Positions 51,529 through 60,516 of a stretch of 64,000 nucleotides of DNA are shown in pieces (positions within the stretch are counted from its first letter, which is position 1; every line of letters starts with the position of its first letter). The position numbers were made by a program, and so were the translations under genes. This DNA is from Comamonas testosteroni (lineage in GTDB: Bacteria; Pseudomonadota; Gammaproteobacteria; Burkholderiales; Burkholderiaceae_C): assembly GCF_014076415.1 (NCBI RefSeq), contig NZ_CP043568.1:4526001-4590000 (forward strand), given 5' to 3'. The notes under the pieces were generated by a model. The model did not search any database, was not told where the DNA came from, and was given only the letters and a program-made list of their open reading frames with translations.

Positions 51529-52746
51529 ATGACGACTGCCTCAGCCTCCGTTTTCGCCCATGTCCCCTCCTACCCCGGCGACCCCATACTCTCGCTGATG
51601 GAAGCCTTCCAGCAGGATGCACGCGCCGACAAGGTCAGCCTGAGCATCGGCCTGTACTTCGACGAGCAGGGCCGCCTGCCCGTGCTCAACTGCGTGCGCC
51701 AGGCCGCCCAGGCCCTGGCAGGGCACATCATCCCCTGCGGCTATCTGCCCATCGAAGGCATTTGCGAGTATCGCCAACTGGTGCAGAACCTGGTGTTCGG
51801 TGCCGACCACGAGGCCGTGCACGCAAAGCGCATCGCCACACTGCAGACCTTGGGTGGCTCTGGCGCGCTCAAGGTCGGCGCCGATTTCATCAAGCACTAT
51901 TTCCCCGATGCCGAGATCTGGATCAGCGACCCGACCTGGGAGAACCACCTGGCCATCTTCGAAGGTGCAGGTCTGCACACGCACAGCTACCCCTACTACG
52001 ACCCGGCCACGGGCGGCCTGCGTTTCGATGCCATGCTGGATACGCTGCGCGGCATCCCCTCGGGCAGCGTGGTGCTGCTGCATGCGAGCTGTCACAACCC
52101 CACGGGCGTGGACCTGTCACGCGAGCAGTGGCAGCAGCTGATTCCCGTGATCGTCGGGCGCGGCCTGATCCCCTTTGTCGACATGGCCTACCAGGGCTTC
52201 GGCGACGGGATCGATGACGACGCCTGGTCCGTGCGCGCTCTGGCTGCTGCCGGTGCCCAGGCCTTTGTGGCCAATTCGTTCTCAAAGAACTTCTCGTTGT
52301 ACGGCGAACGCGTGGGCGGCCTGAGCGTGGTCTGCAACGACGCGGCCACGGCCTCCAATGTGTTGGGCCAGCTCAAGGCCACGGTACGCCGCAACTATTC
52401 CTCGCCGCCCACCCAGGGCGCGCGCCTGGTGCAGCAGGTGTTGCAGTCTGCCGAGCTCAGCCAGTTGTGGGTCGAGGAGCTGGCAGAGATGCGCGGCCGC
52501 ATCAAGGACATGCGCGCCCAGCTGCAGCAAGCGCTGCACGAGCGCTTCGGCGAGCGCCGTGACTTCGGCTTTCTACTGAGCCAGCGCGGCATGTTCAGCT
52601 ACACCGGCATCCCCGAACCCCAGGTCAACCGCCTGCGTGAGGAGCACGGTGTCTACCTGATCCGCTCGGGCCGGATGTGCATGTCGGGCCTGTCTCGGGC
52701 CAATGTGCAGCATGTGGCCGACTCCATCGCACACGTGCTGGCCTGA
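51529..52746 (+). CDS. Aromatic amino acid/aspartate aminotransferase
   Basis: A 405-residue class I PLP-dependent aminotransferase of the TyrB/AspC type. Marks are SLSIGLYFDEQGRLPVL, LQTLGGSGALKVGADFI, DPTWENHLAIFEGAG, LLHASCHNPTGVDLS, and the PLP-lysine NSFSKNFSLYGERVGG. It probably interconverts aromatic amino acids and aryl-pyruvates, in line with the permease 48 bases before it and RidA after it. The exact substrate is unknown. Confidence 0.92.
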   Translation: MTTASASVFAHVPSYPGDPILSLMEAFQQDARADKVSLSIGLYFDEQGRLPVLNCVRQAAQALAGHIIPCGYLPIEGICEYRQLVQNLVFGADHEAVHAKRIATLQTLGGSGALKVGADFIKHYFPDAEIWISDPTWENHLAIFEGAGLHTHSYPYYDPATGGLRFDAMLDTLRGIPSGSVVLLHASCHNPTGVDLSREQWQQLIPVIVGRGLIPFVDMAYQGFGDGIDDDAWSVRALAAAGAQAFVANSFSKNFSLYGERVGGLSVVCNDAATASNVLGQLKATVRRNYSSPPTQGARLVQQVLQSAELSQLWVEELAEMRGRIKDMRAQLQQALHERFGERRDFGFLLSQRGMFSYTGIPEPQVNRLREEHGVYLIRSGRMCMSGLSRANVQHVADSIAHVLA

Positions 52747-52754
52747 GGTCCGCC

Positions 52755-53132
52755 ATGAAGCAAGTGATTGATATAGGCCTGCCGCCACTCAAGCAGCCCT
52801 TCTCCTGGGCCGTCAAGGCCGGCGGCAGCATGCTGTTCACGGCCCATGGTCCCGTGCGCGAGGACGGAAGCATAGACACCGGCACCATAGCGGAGCAGGC
52901 GCGCCTGACATTTGCCAACCTGCGCCGAGCCGTGCACGCGGCCAATGGCACGCTCGCCGACGTGACACAGGTGCTCATCTACATGACCGAGGTAGGCGAC
53001 ATGCCTGTGATCGACGCCGTGTATCGCGAGTTCTTCGATGCCCCCTACCCCAACCGCTCCAGCATGGGCGTGGCCGCGCTCGTCGTGCCGGGCATGAAGA
53101 TCGAAATCGTGGCCTACGCCATGCTACCCTGA
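52755..53132 (+). CDS. RidA/YjgF family protein
   Basis: A 125-residue protein of the YjgF/YER057c/UK114 family, with AGGSMLFTAHGPVREDGSIDTGTIAEQARLTFANLRRAVHAANGTLADVTQVLIYMTEV and NRSSMGVAALVVPGMKIEIVAYA. RidA hydrolyses reactive enamine/imine intermediates released by PLP enzymes, which fits its place eight bases after the aminotransferase gene. The RSS/R arginine of the active site (NRSS) is present. Confidence 0.92.
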   Translation: MKQVIDIGLPPLKQPFSWAVKAGGSMLFTAHGPVREDGSIDTGTIAEQARLTFANLRRAVHAANGTLADVTQVLIYMTEVGDMPVIDAVYREFFDAPYPNRSSMGVAALVVPGMKIEIVAYAMLP

Positions 53133-53238
53133 CGAGCACTGGCATGCCAGCCCGCCGAGCGCAATTGCGTTCAATACAGGGCTGGTGCGCCGCGCGACAC
53201 TGCAGCCCTTGTGCAGTTCCGCGTCCGCGCGCATCCTC

Positions 53239-53853
53239 ATGTCCTCCTCACTGCTCGCCATGGGCATCTTCACCCTCGTCGGAGCCATCACCCCCGGCCC
53301 GGTCAACGTGCTGGCCCTTCGCCACGGCGCAGCAAGGTCCCGCCTGGCCTGTGCCTGCTATGTGCTGGGCGCCAGCGGAAGCTATGCCGCTGTGGTCTGG
53401 GCCATGGGCCAGGGTGCCCATTGGCTGATGCAAGCCCTGCCGCACCTGTCCACTGCGGCCGAGTGGCTGTGCGCCGCCTATCTGCTATGGCTGGCCTGGC
53501 GGCTGGCCAATGCGCCCGTGGAGACTCCTGTCACTGAAGCGCAGAGGCACAACGATTCGGCCCGCATGCTCCAGCTTCTGCTGCAGGGGGTGGCCGTCCA
53601 GGCCCTCAACCCCAAGGCCTGGCTGGTGGCGCTGGCCGGTATCGGCCTGTTCGTGCTGCCTCAGGCCAATAGGGCCATGGCGCAGTGGCAGTTCTGTACC
53701 ATGTCACTGCTGGCCTGCCTGATCGGTGTGGGCTGCTGGGCGCTGCTGGGCCAGTGGCTGTCGGGCTGGCTGCAGACACCGCTCCGCCAGCGGCGGTTTT
53801 ACCGGCTGCTGGCCCTGCTGCTGGTGGCCAGCGTGGCGGCCATGCTGGCATGA
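53239..53853 (+). CDS. LysE family amino acid exporter
   Basis: A 204-residue membrane protein of the LysE/RhtB exporter family: AMGIFTLVGAITPGPVNVLALRHGAARSRLACACYVLGA and LLQGVAVQALNPKAWLVALAGIGLFVLP are the family's opening and middle motifs, with six hydrophobic segments. ATG 53239 is the likely start. Its place in the permease-aminotransferase-RidA run suggests it disposes of an excess amino acid; the substrate is unknown. Confidence 0.9.
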   Translation: MSSSLLAMGIFTLVGAITPGPVNVLALRHGAARSRLACACYVLGASGSYAAVVWAMGQGAHWLMQALPHLSTAAEWLCAAYLLWLAWRLANAPVETPVTEAQRHNDSARMLQLLLQGVAVQALNPKAWLVALAGIGLFVLPQANRAMAQWQFCTMSLLACLIGVGCWALLGQWLSGWLQTPLRQRRFYRLLALLLVASVAAMLA

Positions 53854-53880
53854 TGGCCGACAGCGCTCACCGACACAGCC

Positions 53881-54666
53881 ATGACTACCTCGCCACACCG
53901 CTTTCACCGCCACCCAGCCGCCCCCTGGGCCGAGCTGCGAGAGAGCACACCTTCGCCACATTGTTTCCGGCTGCACATGCATGCCGAGTATTCGATAGGC
54001 ATCGTCGATGCGGGCTGCACCGTCTTCCACCATGCGCATGGACCGCAGCCCATCGAAGCCGGAGGCGTAGTACTGCTAGAGCCCGGTGCCTGGCATGCCT
54101 GCAATCCCGAGCCCGGCGCCCCCTGGGCCTACCGCATGCTGTTCGTCGATGCTGACTGGCTGCACGCGCGGCTGGGCGTCACCGCGATGCGCTTTGCGCA
54201 GCGGGCGCTTGCCGACGCGAACATTGCCTGCCTGGTGGACAGCCTGTGCCGTCCCGTCAACGGACCGACCGCGGCGCGGCGACTGGCCCTGGGATTGGAG
54301 CGGTTGATGGCCCGCTGTGCTGAACCTGCTGCAGCGCCTTTGCACGCCAATAGTGCCGAACTCCAAGCCGCTTTGAGGCGCCTGCATGCAGAGCCCGATG
54401 CCGGGATCACCGTGCAGTCCCTGGCCCAGGAATGCGGCATGAGCGCCACGCGCTTCATCCGCCGCTTCAAGGCCGCCACGGGCATGACTCCCGGCAGCTA
54501 CCGGCTCAATCTGCGCCTCAACGGAGCTCGCCGCCTGCTGGCCCAGGGCGAGCCCCTGGCCTCGGTCGCGCAACAGATGGGCTTTGCCGACCAGGCCCAT
54601 ATGCAGCGCGCCTTCAAGGCCCACCATGCGCTGACCCCCGGCAACTACGCCGCGATGCCGCGCTGA
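53881..54666 (+). CDS. AraC family transcriptional regulator
   Basis: A 261-residue regulator with an N-terminal cupin-type effector domain (SPHCFRLHMHAEYSIGIVDAG) and a C-terminal AraC double helix-turn-helix (about 160-258: VQSLAQECGMSATRFIRRFKAATGMTPGSYRLNLRLNGARRLL and LASVAQQMGFADQAHMQRAFKAHHALTPGNY). It follows the LysE-type gene by 28 bases and precedes the second permease. It may control the LysE-type exporter or that permease. Confidence 0.9.
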   Translation: MTTSPHRFHRHPAAPWAELRESTPSPHCFRLHMHAEYSIGIVDAGCTVFHHAHGPQPIEAGGVVLLEPGAWHACNPEPGAPWAYRMLFVDADWLHARLGVTAMRFAQRALADANIACLVDSLCRPVNGPTAARRLALGLERLMARCAEPAAAPLHANSAELQAALRRLHAEPDAGITVQSLAQECGMSATRFIRRFKAATGMTPGSYRLNLRLNGARRLLAQGEPLASVAQQMGFADQAHMQRAFKAHHALTPGNYAAMPR

Positions 54667-54767
54667 GCCGGCAGCTCCTTCGCCAGGGACATTCGCCGCC
54701 ACGCCGCTTTGGCCGACCATTCGCGGGATACTTGCCGCTTCGATTTTTTCGCACGCCCAAGTCAGCA

Positions 54768-56147
54768 ATGGCCAACTTTGACAGTATTCAGCAACGCGAG
54801 ACAGGCTTGCAGCAGCACCTGAACTCCGCCCAGATGACCATGATCGCCATCGGCGGCGCCATCGGCACAGGCCTCTTCATGGGCAGCGCCTTTGCCATCG
54901 GCTTTGCCGGCCCCAGCGTGCTCATCAGCTACGCCATCGGCGCCTTCATCGGCCTGCTGCTCATGGGATGCCTGGCCGAGATGACCGTGGCCCACCCCAC
55001 CTCGGGCTCCTTCGGTGCCTACGCCGAGCACTACATCAGTCCGCTGGCCGGCTTTGTGGTGCGCTATGCCTACTGGGGTGCCGTGGTGCTGGCCGTGGGC
55101 ATGGAGGTCACGGCCGTGGGCAAGTACATGGCTTACTGGTTCCCGGCCGTGGACCCCTGGATCTGGGTGGCGCTGTTCTCGGTCCTGCTGGCCGCCGTCA
55201 ATGCCACCAGCGTCAAGGCTTTCGGCCAGGTCGAGTACTGGTTTTCCATGGTCAAGGTGATTGCCATCGTGGCTTTTATCCTGGTTGCGGCCTATGTGGT
55301 CTTCGGCACGCGCCCCGAGGGCGTGGGCTTCGACAACTACTTTGTCGACGGCGGCTTCTTCCCCAACGGCTGGTGGGGCACCTGGGTGGGCGTGATCGTG
55401 GCCATCTTCAGCTATCTGAGCCTGGAATCCATTGCCATTGCTGCCGGCGAGGCCCAGAACCCCAAGCAGGCCGTGACCCGCGCCTTCCGCACCACGGTAC
55501 TGCGCCTGGTGCTGTTCTATCTGCTGTCGCTGGCCCTGATGCTGGCCGTCGTGCCCTGGAGCCATGCAGGCACCGACAAGAGCCCCTTCGTCAAGGTGAT
55601 GGAGATTTTGCAGATCCCCGGCGCGGCTGCGGCGCTCAACTTCGTGGTGCTGCTGGCCTCGCTGTCGGCCATGAACAGCCAGCTCTACGTCACCTCGCGC
55701 ATGATGTTCAGCCTCTCGCGCGGCGGCTATGCCCCCAAGGGGCTGAGCAAGCTCAGCAAAAGCGGCGTGCCGCTGGGCGCGATTGCCGTCTCCTGCCTGG
55801 GCATGGCCGTGGCCATGGTGCTCAATGTGCTCAAGCCCGAGCAGTCGCTGGAGCTGATGATGTCTATCGCCATGTTCGGCGCCATGTTTGCCTGGTTCAT
55901 GGTGTTCGTGACCCATCTGTTCTTCCGCCCGCGCTGGCAGCGCGAGCATCCGGGCCAGAAGCTGGAGTTCCGCATGTGGGGCTTTCCCGTGCTGACCCTG
56001 GTCGGGGCGCTGCTGATGGCGGGCGTGATCATCACCACGCTGTTTACCAAGGAGTTCCACACCACCGTGCTGGTGGGCGTGCCGTTTCTGATCGTGCTGG
56101 TACTGGTCTATGCTCTTTGGTATAGGAAGAAGAAGGTGGCCCCCTGA
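54768..56147 (+). CDS. Amino acid permease (APC family), copy 2
   Basis: A 459-residue APC-superfamily permease closely similar to the copy at 50083 over its whole length: QMTMIAIGGAIGTGLFMGSAFAIGFAGPSVLISYAIGAF, EMTVAHPTSGSFGAYAEHYISP. The stop codon TGA is provided by the first bases of the dispersed GC-rich repeat (GGCCCCCTGAGCC), so the natural C-terminus may have been trimmed or changed by insertion of the repeat. It lies upstream of kynB/kynU; tryptophan or kynurenine uptake is a fair guess but unproven. Confidence 0.92.
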   Translation: MANFDSIQQRETGLQQHLNSAQMTMIAIGGAIGTGLFMGSAFAIGFAGPSVLISYAIGAFIGLLLMGCLAEMTVAHPTSGSFGAYAEHYISPLAGFVVRYAYWGAVVLAVGMEVTAVGKYMAYWFPAVDPWIWVALFSVLLAAVNATSVKAFGQVEYWFSMVKVIAIVAFILVAAYVVFGTRPEGVGFDNYFVDGGFFPNGWWGTWVGVIVAIFSYLSLESIAIAAGEAQNPKQAVTRAFRTTVLRLVLFYLLSLALMLAVVPWSHAGTDKSPFVKVMEILQIPGAAAALNFVVLLASLSAMNSQLYVTSRMMFSLSRGGYAPKGLSKLSKSGVPLGAIAVSCLGMAVAMVLNVLKPEQSLELMMSIAMFGAMFAWFMVFVTHLFFRPRWQREHPGQKLEFRMWGFPVLTLVGALLMAGVIITTLFTKEFHTTVLVGVPFLIVLVLVYALWYRKKKVAP

Positions 56148-56241
56148 GCCGCTTCGCGGCCTCCCCCTCTCTAACTTGCTTCGCAAGGGAGGGGGACGAC
56201 ACCATCGCTGCGGGGCGGCCCTTGCTCGGTGTCTCTGACAT
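56143..56241 (+). repeat. Dispersed GC-rich 3'-end repeat, copy 4
   Basis: Starts CCCCCTGAGCCGCTTCGCGG at the very end of the permease gene and supplies its stop codon. It has CCTCCCCCTCTC / GAGGGGGACG arms around CTTGCTTCGCAAG, then TCGCTGCGGGGCGGC and CCTTGCT. It is closest to copy 1. Confidence 0.75.
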
Positions 56242-56295
56242 AGGCTGCGCTGCTTGTCACGCTCCCGCTGAAATACACATATTGCTAGTTGCACC

Positions 56296-56928
56296 ATGAC
56301 ACGCCAGATCTGGGATATTTCTCCTGCCATCCATCCTGCCGCACCGGTGTTTCCGGGCGACACGCCCTATAGCCAGGAATGGGTGGCCAGCATTGGCCCG
56401 GGCTGCCCGGTCAATGTCAGCGCCATTCATCTCTCGCCCCATGTGGGCGCGCATGCCGATGCGCCCCTGCACTACGATGCGCAGGGCGCGGCCATTGGCG
56501 CCGTCGATCTGGATGCCTTTCTTGGCCCCTGCCGCGTGATCCACGCCATAGGCTGCGGGCCGTTGATCGAATGGCGTCACATAGCGCATGCCATCGATGC
56601 CGGCCTGCCCGGGCGTGTGCTAGTGCGCACCTACGAGAAAGCGCCCACCGGCTGGGATGCCGACCTCGCCGCCTATGCCCCCGAGACCGTGCAAAAGCTG
56701 GCCGACCTGGGCGTCAGGCTGATCGGCATAGACACAGCCAGCATCGACCCCGCCACCAGCAAGAGCCTGGACAGCCATATGGTGATCCGCCAGCGCGGCC
56801 TGCGCGTGCTCGAGAACCTGGTGCTCGACGAGGTCGGCGAAGGCGACTATGAGCTGATCGCTCTGCCGCTCAAGCTCACCGAAGCCGATGCCTCGCCGGT
56901 GCGTGCCGTGTTGCGCAGCCTGCTCTGA
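56296..56928 (+). CDS. Kynurenine formamidase (arylformamidase)
   Basis: A 210-residue bacterial arylformamidase of the cyclase-like family, which hydrolyses N-formylkynurenine to kynurenine. Motifs: [20 protein letters not shown], the metal-binding [16 protein letters not shown], and [18 protein letters not shown]. The start is ATG 56296. It is 140 bases upstream of kynU and probably co-transcribed with it. The three kyn genes in the window make a complete route from tryptophan to anthranilate plus alanine. Confidence 0.95.
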   Translation: MTRQIWDISPAIHPAAPVFPGDTPYSQEWVASIGPGCPVNVSAIHLSPHVGAHADAPLHYDAQGAAIGAVDLDAFLGPCRVIHAIGCGPLIEWRHIAHAIDAGLPGRVLVRTYEKAPTGWDADLAAYAPETVQKLADLGVRLIGIDTASIDPATSKSLDSHMVIRQRGLRVLENLVLDEVGEGDYELIALPLKLTEADASPVRAVLRSLL

Positions 56929-57068
56929 GGCGCTTGGCGCGAGGCAGCGGGGCCGCTCCAGTCTCGGACACCATGGACGAATACAAGTCCAGCCATATTT
57001 GAATCAGAACCGGCTCTGACGTAGACACAATCATCGTCAGTAGCTATCAAAATGAGAGAAGGAAGACA

Positions 57069-58376
57069 ATGACCACTTTGCAAGACTGCCAGGCTCTGGA
57101 CACCCAGGACCCGCTGCGCGCGCTGCGCGAGCGCTTTGCCCTGCCCCAGGGCGTGATCTACCTGGACGGCAACTCCCTGGGCGCCCAGCCCAAGGCCGCC
57201 GCCGCGCGTGTGGCCGAAGTGGTGACGCAGGAATGGGGCCAGGACCTCATCACCTCCTGGAACAAGGCCGGCTGGATCACGCTGCCCGAGCGCCTGGGCA
57301 ACCAGTTCGCACCCTGGCTGGGCGTGGGCCAGGGCGAGCTGGTGTTCACCGACACCACCTCCATCAATCTCTACAAGGTGCTGAGCGCTGCCGCACGCAT
57401 CGCCCGCGAAGATGCGCCCGGCCGCAAGAAGCTGATCAGCGAGCGCAGCAACTTCCCCACCGATCTCTATATCGCCCAGTCCGTCTGCCAGGAATACGGC
57501 CTGGAGCTGGTGCTGCTCGAGCCCGAGGAAATCGCCGGCGCGCTGCAGACCGATGTGGCGATCTCCATGCTCACCCATGTCAACTACCGCACGGGTGCCA
57601 TGCACGATATGGCAGCCGTGACGGCCGCCGCCCATGCCAAAGGCATTCTCTGCGTCTGGGATCTGTGCCACAGTGCAGGTGCCGTGCCCGTGGACCTCAA
57701 GGGCGCCGATGCCGACTTCGCCGTGGGCTGCAGCTACAAATACCTCAACGGCGGCCCCGGTGCGCCGGCCTTTGTCTGGGCGCATCCTCGCCTGATCAAC
57801 CGCTTCTGGCAACCGCTGTCGGGCTGGTTCGGCCACGCCGAGCCCTTCAAGTTCGTGCCCGACTACCACCCCGCCCAGGGTATCCAGCGCTATCTCTGCG
57901 GCACCCAGCCCATGATCAGCATGAGCGTGCTGCAGTGCGGTGTCGACATCTATACCGAGGCCGAGGCTTTCGGCGGCATGACCGCGCTGCGCAAGAAATC
58001 GCTGGCGCTGACCGATCTGTTCATCCAGCTCGTGCAAGAGCGCTGCCAGGGCCATGGCCTGGGTCTGGCGACACCGCGCGAGCATGCGGCACGCGGCTCC
58101 CAGGTCTGCCTGACCCGGGAGGAAGGCCTGGGCCTGGACGGCCAGGGCAGCGGCGCCTACGCGATTGTCCAGGCGCTGATTGCACGCGGCGTGATCGGCG
58201 ACTTCCGCAAGGGCGACGGCGGCACGGGCAGGCACAAGGACATTCTGCGCTTCGGCTTCACGCCGCTGTATGTGGGCTTTGCCGATGTCTGGAATGCCGT
58301 CGAGCATCTGCGCCAGGTACTGGAATCGGGCGAATGGCAACGGCCCGAGTTCAATACCGTGCACGCCGTGACCTGA
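57069..58376 (+). CDS. Kynureninase
   Basis: A 435-residue PLP enzyme cleaving kynurenine to anthranilate and alanine. Family marks: FALPQGVIYLDGNSLGAQP, WGQDLITSWNKAGWITLPERLG, SNFPTDLYIAQSV, HVNYRTGAMHDM, WDLCHSAGAVPVDLKG and the PLP-lysine CSYKYLNGGPGAPAFVW. A good ribosome-binding site precedes ATG 57069. It follows kynB. It converges on the lactate-permease-like gene. Confidence 0.96.
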   Translation: MTTLQDCQALDTQDPLRALRERFALPQGVIYLDGNSLGAQPKAAAARVAEVVTQEWGQDLITSWNKAGWITLPERLGNQFAPWLGVGQGELVFTDTTSINLYKVLSAAARIAREDAPGRKKLISERSNFPTDLYIAQSVCQEYGLELVLLEPEEIAGALQTDVAISMLTHVNYRTGAMHDMAAVTAAAHAKGILCVWDLCHSAGAVPVDLKGADADFAVGCSYKYLNGGPGAPAFVWAHPRLINRFWQPLSGWFGHAEPFKFVPDYHPAQGIQRYLCGTQPMISMSVLQCGVDIYTEAEAFGGMTALRKKSLALTDLFIQLVQERCQGHGLGLATPREHAARGSQVCLTREEGLGLDGQGSGAYAIVQALIARGVIGDFRKGDGGTGRHKDILRFGFTPLYVGFADVWNAVEHLRQVLESGEWQRPEFNTVHAVT

Positions 58377-58412
58377 GGGCTTAGGCCCGGGCACAGGCCG
58401 GCCGGCATCCGC

Positions 58413-59831
58413 TCAGGCCCGCGCCCAGCTCCAATTGAGTACGCCCATCAGCGCCACGGCGGCCAGGTCCAGCATCAGCACGCTTTGCTGCACCCAGCGC
58501 CGCTGGGCAGCGCCTTGCGCCAGCAGTTGCACCGCCATCTCCACCTTGCCGGGCGAAGCCATGAGCAGCAGCGAGGCACTGACGTTGTGCACCGCCATGA
58601 ATGGCAGCAGCGGCGCGCCCAGTGCAAGGGCGATCTCGGCCTGCGTGGCCGCAAACATGGCATTGGCCCCGGTATTGGAGCCGGTCACAAAGCCGCCCAG
58701 CGCTCCCACAAACGGTGCAGCCAGCAGATACAGCGGCCCGCTGCCGGCCAGCGCCTGCGCCAGCTGCGCGGCCATGCCCGAAACCGCCATCAGCACGCCC
58801 AGCACAATGAACAGCGCCGTGACCGGTGCCACCTGCAGCCAGGAGCGCCAGACCTTTGCCAGCGATGGGCGCGCCGGCCGACATCGCGTGAAAAAAGCTG
58901 CCGCCACCAACAGCCACAGTCCCGGCGAAGCCAGCCCATGCCAGGCAGCAGGCAGATCCAGGACGCGCAGCAGCGCTGCGGCCGCCAGCACGCCGCCCAG
59001 CAGCAGCGCATAGGCGGCCAGCGCACGCCGCCCCGGTGCGCTCAGGGGCGGCTTGCCCGCGTCCGCCCGCGACACGCGCAGGCGCAGCAGATGCCAGCCC
59101 ACAACCAGCAAAGCACCGAGCGCCCCCGCGGGCGCCGTGCCGGCAAGGGTATTCATCAAGGCCACGGCCGCCGTCAGAGACAGACCCGACAGCAGGCCCT
59201 GCAGCAGAGCCGGCCAGCGACGCCCCGGCGCACTCGCCAGAGCCGCCGCCGCCATGCCGGTGATGACAAACGGAATCACGCTGACCAGGGCCGAAGCCTG
59301 ACCCAGTTCCTTGAACGGCAGACCTGCCATGGTGGCCGCCACCAGAGTCCCCGGCCCCATGGAGCCCCAGGGAACGGCGCAAAGGCCCAGCAGGCCGATC
59401 AGCACCACCTTGCGCGGCGACAGCCCGAAGTGGGCGAGCAGCGGTATGCCTATGGTCACGCCCACGCCAAAGCCGGTGACCGACTCGGCAAACGGCGTGA
59501 TGCCATGCACCACCAGCAGCACGGCGCCCGTGCCGCTGCCGGCCCTGGCCAGCAGCCAGTCGGCCAGGGCCTTCTGCGCTCCCGACGCGCGCAGCACCTC
59601 GGACAGCAGCAGCCCGCCGGCCACGATCAGCAGCACTTCCAGCAGCACCGGCGCCCAGTGCATGCCCGCGGCCAGCCATGCTGAAGCGGGCTGCGCAAAG
59701 GCTGCGGCAATCACCAGCAGCGCCACCGCCACGCCCAGCGCTGCGGCATGCAGCGAGCGCCAGCCCGCCAGCAGGACGGCGATGACGGTGGCCACGGGCA
59801 AGGCACTGATAAACATGTACATTGCATTCAT
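58413..59831 (-). CDS. L-lactate permease (LctP)-like carrier
   Basis: A 472-residue hydrophobic carrier with about twelve or more membrane segments, resembling the L-lactate permease family: EVLLIVAGGLLLSEVLRASGAQKALADWL, GITPFAESVTGFGVGVTIGIPLLAHFGLSPRKVVLIGLLG and PFVGALGGFVTGSNTGANAMFAATQ are family-like. ATG 59831 is likely; the frame opens to 59858. It is divergent from an XRE-cupin regulator, with paired repeats between, so probably regulated by it. The substrate may be lactate, glycolate or another short acid. Confidence 0.85.
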   Translation of the reverse strand: MNAMYMFISALPVATVIAVLLAGWRSLHAAALGVAVALLVIAAAFAQPASAWLAAGMHWAPVLLEVLLIVAGGLLLSEVLRASGAQKALADWLLARAGSGTGAVLLVVHGITPFAESVTGFGVGVTIGIPLLAHFGLSPRKVVLIGLLGLCAVPWGSMGPGTLVAATMAGLPFKELGQASALVSVIPFVITGMAAAALASAPGRRWPALLQGLLSGLSLTAAVALMNTLAGTAPAGALGALLVVGWHLLRLRVSRADAGKPPLSAPGRRALAAYALLLGGVLAAAALLRVLDLPAAWHGLASPGLWLLVAAAFFTRCRPARPSLAKVWRSWLQVAPVTALFIVLGVLMAVSGMAAQLAQALAGSGPLYLLAAPFVGALGGFVTGSNTGANAMFAATQAEIALALGAPLLPFMAVHNVSASLLLMASPGKVEMAVQLLAQGAAQRRWVQQSVLMLDLAAVALMGVLNWSWARA

Positions 59832-59842
59832 CCTCGAAAAAT

Positions 59843-59881
59843 AATTTCCTATACGCAAAATTATTTTCTCATAGGAAAATT
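59843..59881. promoter_or_regulatory. Paired operator candidate between LctP-like and XRE-cupin genes
   Basis: AATTTCCTAT (59843-59852) and ATAGGAAAAT (59871-59880) form an imperfect inverted repeat (8 of 10), 18 bases apart, with a further ATAATTT/AAATTAT-like pair overlapping. It sits in the short divergent region and probably binds the XRE-cupin protein. Confidence 0.5.
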
Positions 59882-59919
59882 TTCAACACAAGAACAGACG
59901 CCATGACAAGGAGCCAGAC

Positions 59920-60495
59920 TTGAACTCCACCACCGCATCGCAGGCATCGGAGCAGGATGCGCTTTTCGGCGCCGCCGTCCGCGCGCGCCGCGCCCAGTTG
60001 GGCATCACACTGGATCAGCTGGCCCAGGCCAGCGGTGTTTCGCCGGGCGCGCTATCGCGCGTGGAGCGCGGTCTGCTGGCCACCAGCCTGCGCAATGCCA
60101 TGGCGATTGCACAAGGTCTGGGCTGCGAGCTGGGCGAGCTGGTGCAAAGCGCGCCCAGTGCGCAGATCACGCGAGCCGGCGAGAATCTGCGCTTTGTCGA
60201 CGAGACCAGCGGCGTGGAGCGCCTGGCCCTGGCCAGCCCCAGCGCGGGTGTGAACCTCGTGCATTACCGCTTTCCACCGCATGCCGTCTCCAGCCATTTC
60301 GCGGCCCATCGCGCAGGCACACGCGAGGTCTTTCACGTTCTCGAAGGCAGCATCGAAGTCTTCACCGCCCAGGAGCAGGTACTGCTGCATGCGGGCGACA
60401 CGGCCACGCTGGTGGTGGACAGCGAGCACCAGCTGGCCAACGCCTCGGGCCAGCCCGCACGCCTGCTGCTGCTGGTGCTGTCGCCAACGCTCTGA
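59920..60495 (+). CDS. XRE family regulator with cupin domain
   Basis: A 191-residue regulator. The N-terminal helix-turn-helix is about residues 13-68 (VRARRAQLGITLDQLAQASGVSPGALSRVERGLLATSLRNAMAIAQGLG) and a C-terminal cupin domain follows at about 110-188 (HYRFPPHAVSSHFAAHRAGTREVFHVLEGSIEVF). The start is TTG 59920, with AAGGAG six bases upstream. It is divergent from the LctP-like gene. Such regulators sense a small ligand through the cupin domain. Confidence 0.9.
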   Translation: MNSTTASQASEQDALFGAAVRARRAQLGITLDQLAQASGVSPGALSRVERGLLATSLRNAMAIAQGLGCELGELVQSAPSAQITRAGENLRFVDETSGVERLALASPSAGVNLVHYRFPPHAVSSHFAAHRAGTREVFHVLEGSIEVFTAQEQVLLHAGDTATLVVDSEHQLANASGQPARLLLLVLSPTL

Positions 60496-60516
60496 AGCGC
60501 TGCCGCCTGTCGCCTC

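Noticed and set aside
54762..56363. Long minus-strand open frame opposite the second permease
   Set aside because: His/Gly-rich antisense shadow; the same type of shadow appears opposite the first permease at 50017-51516.
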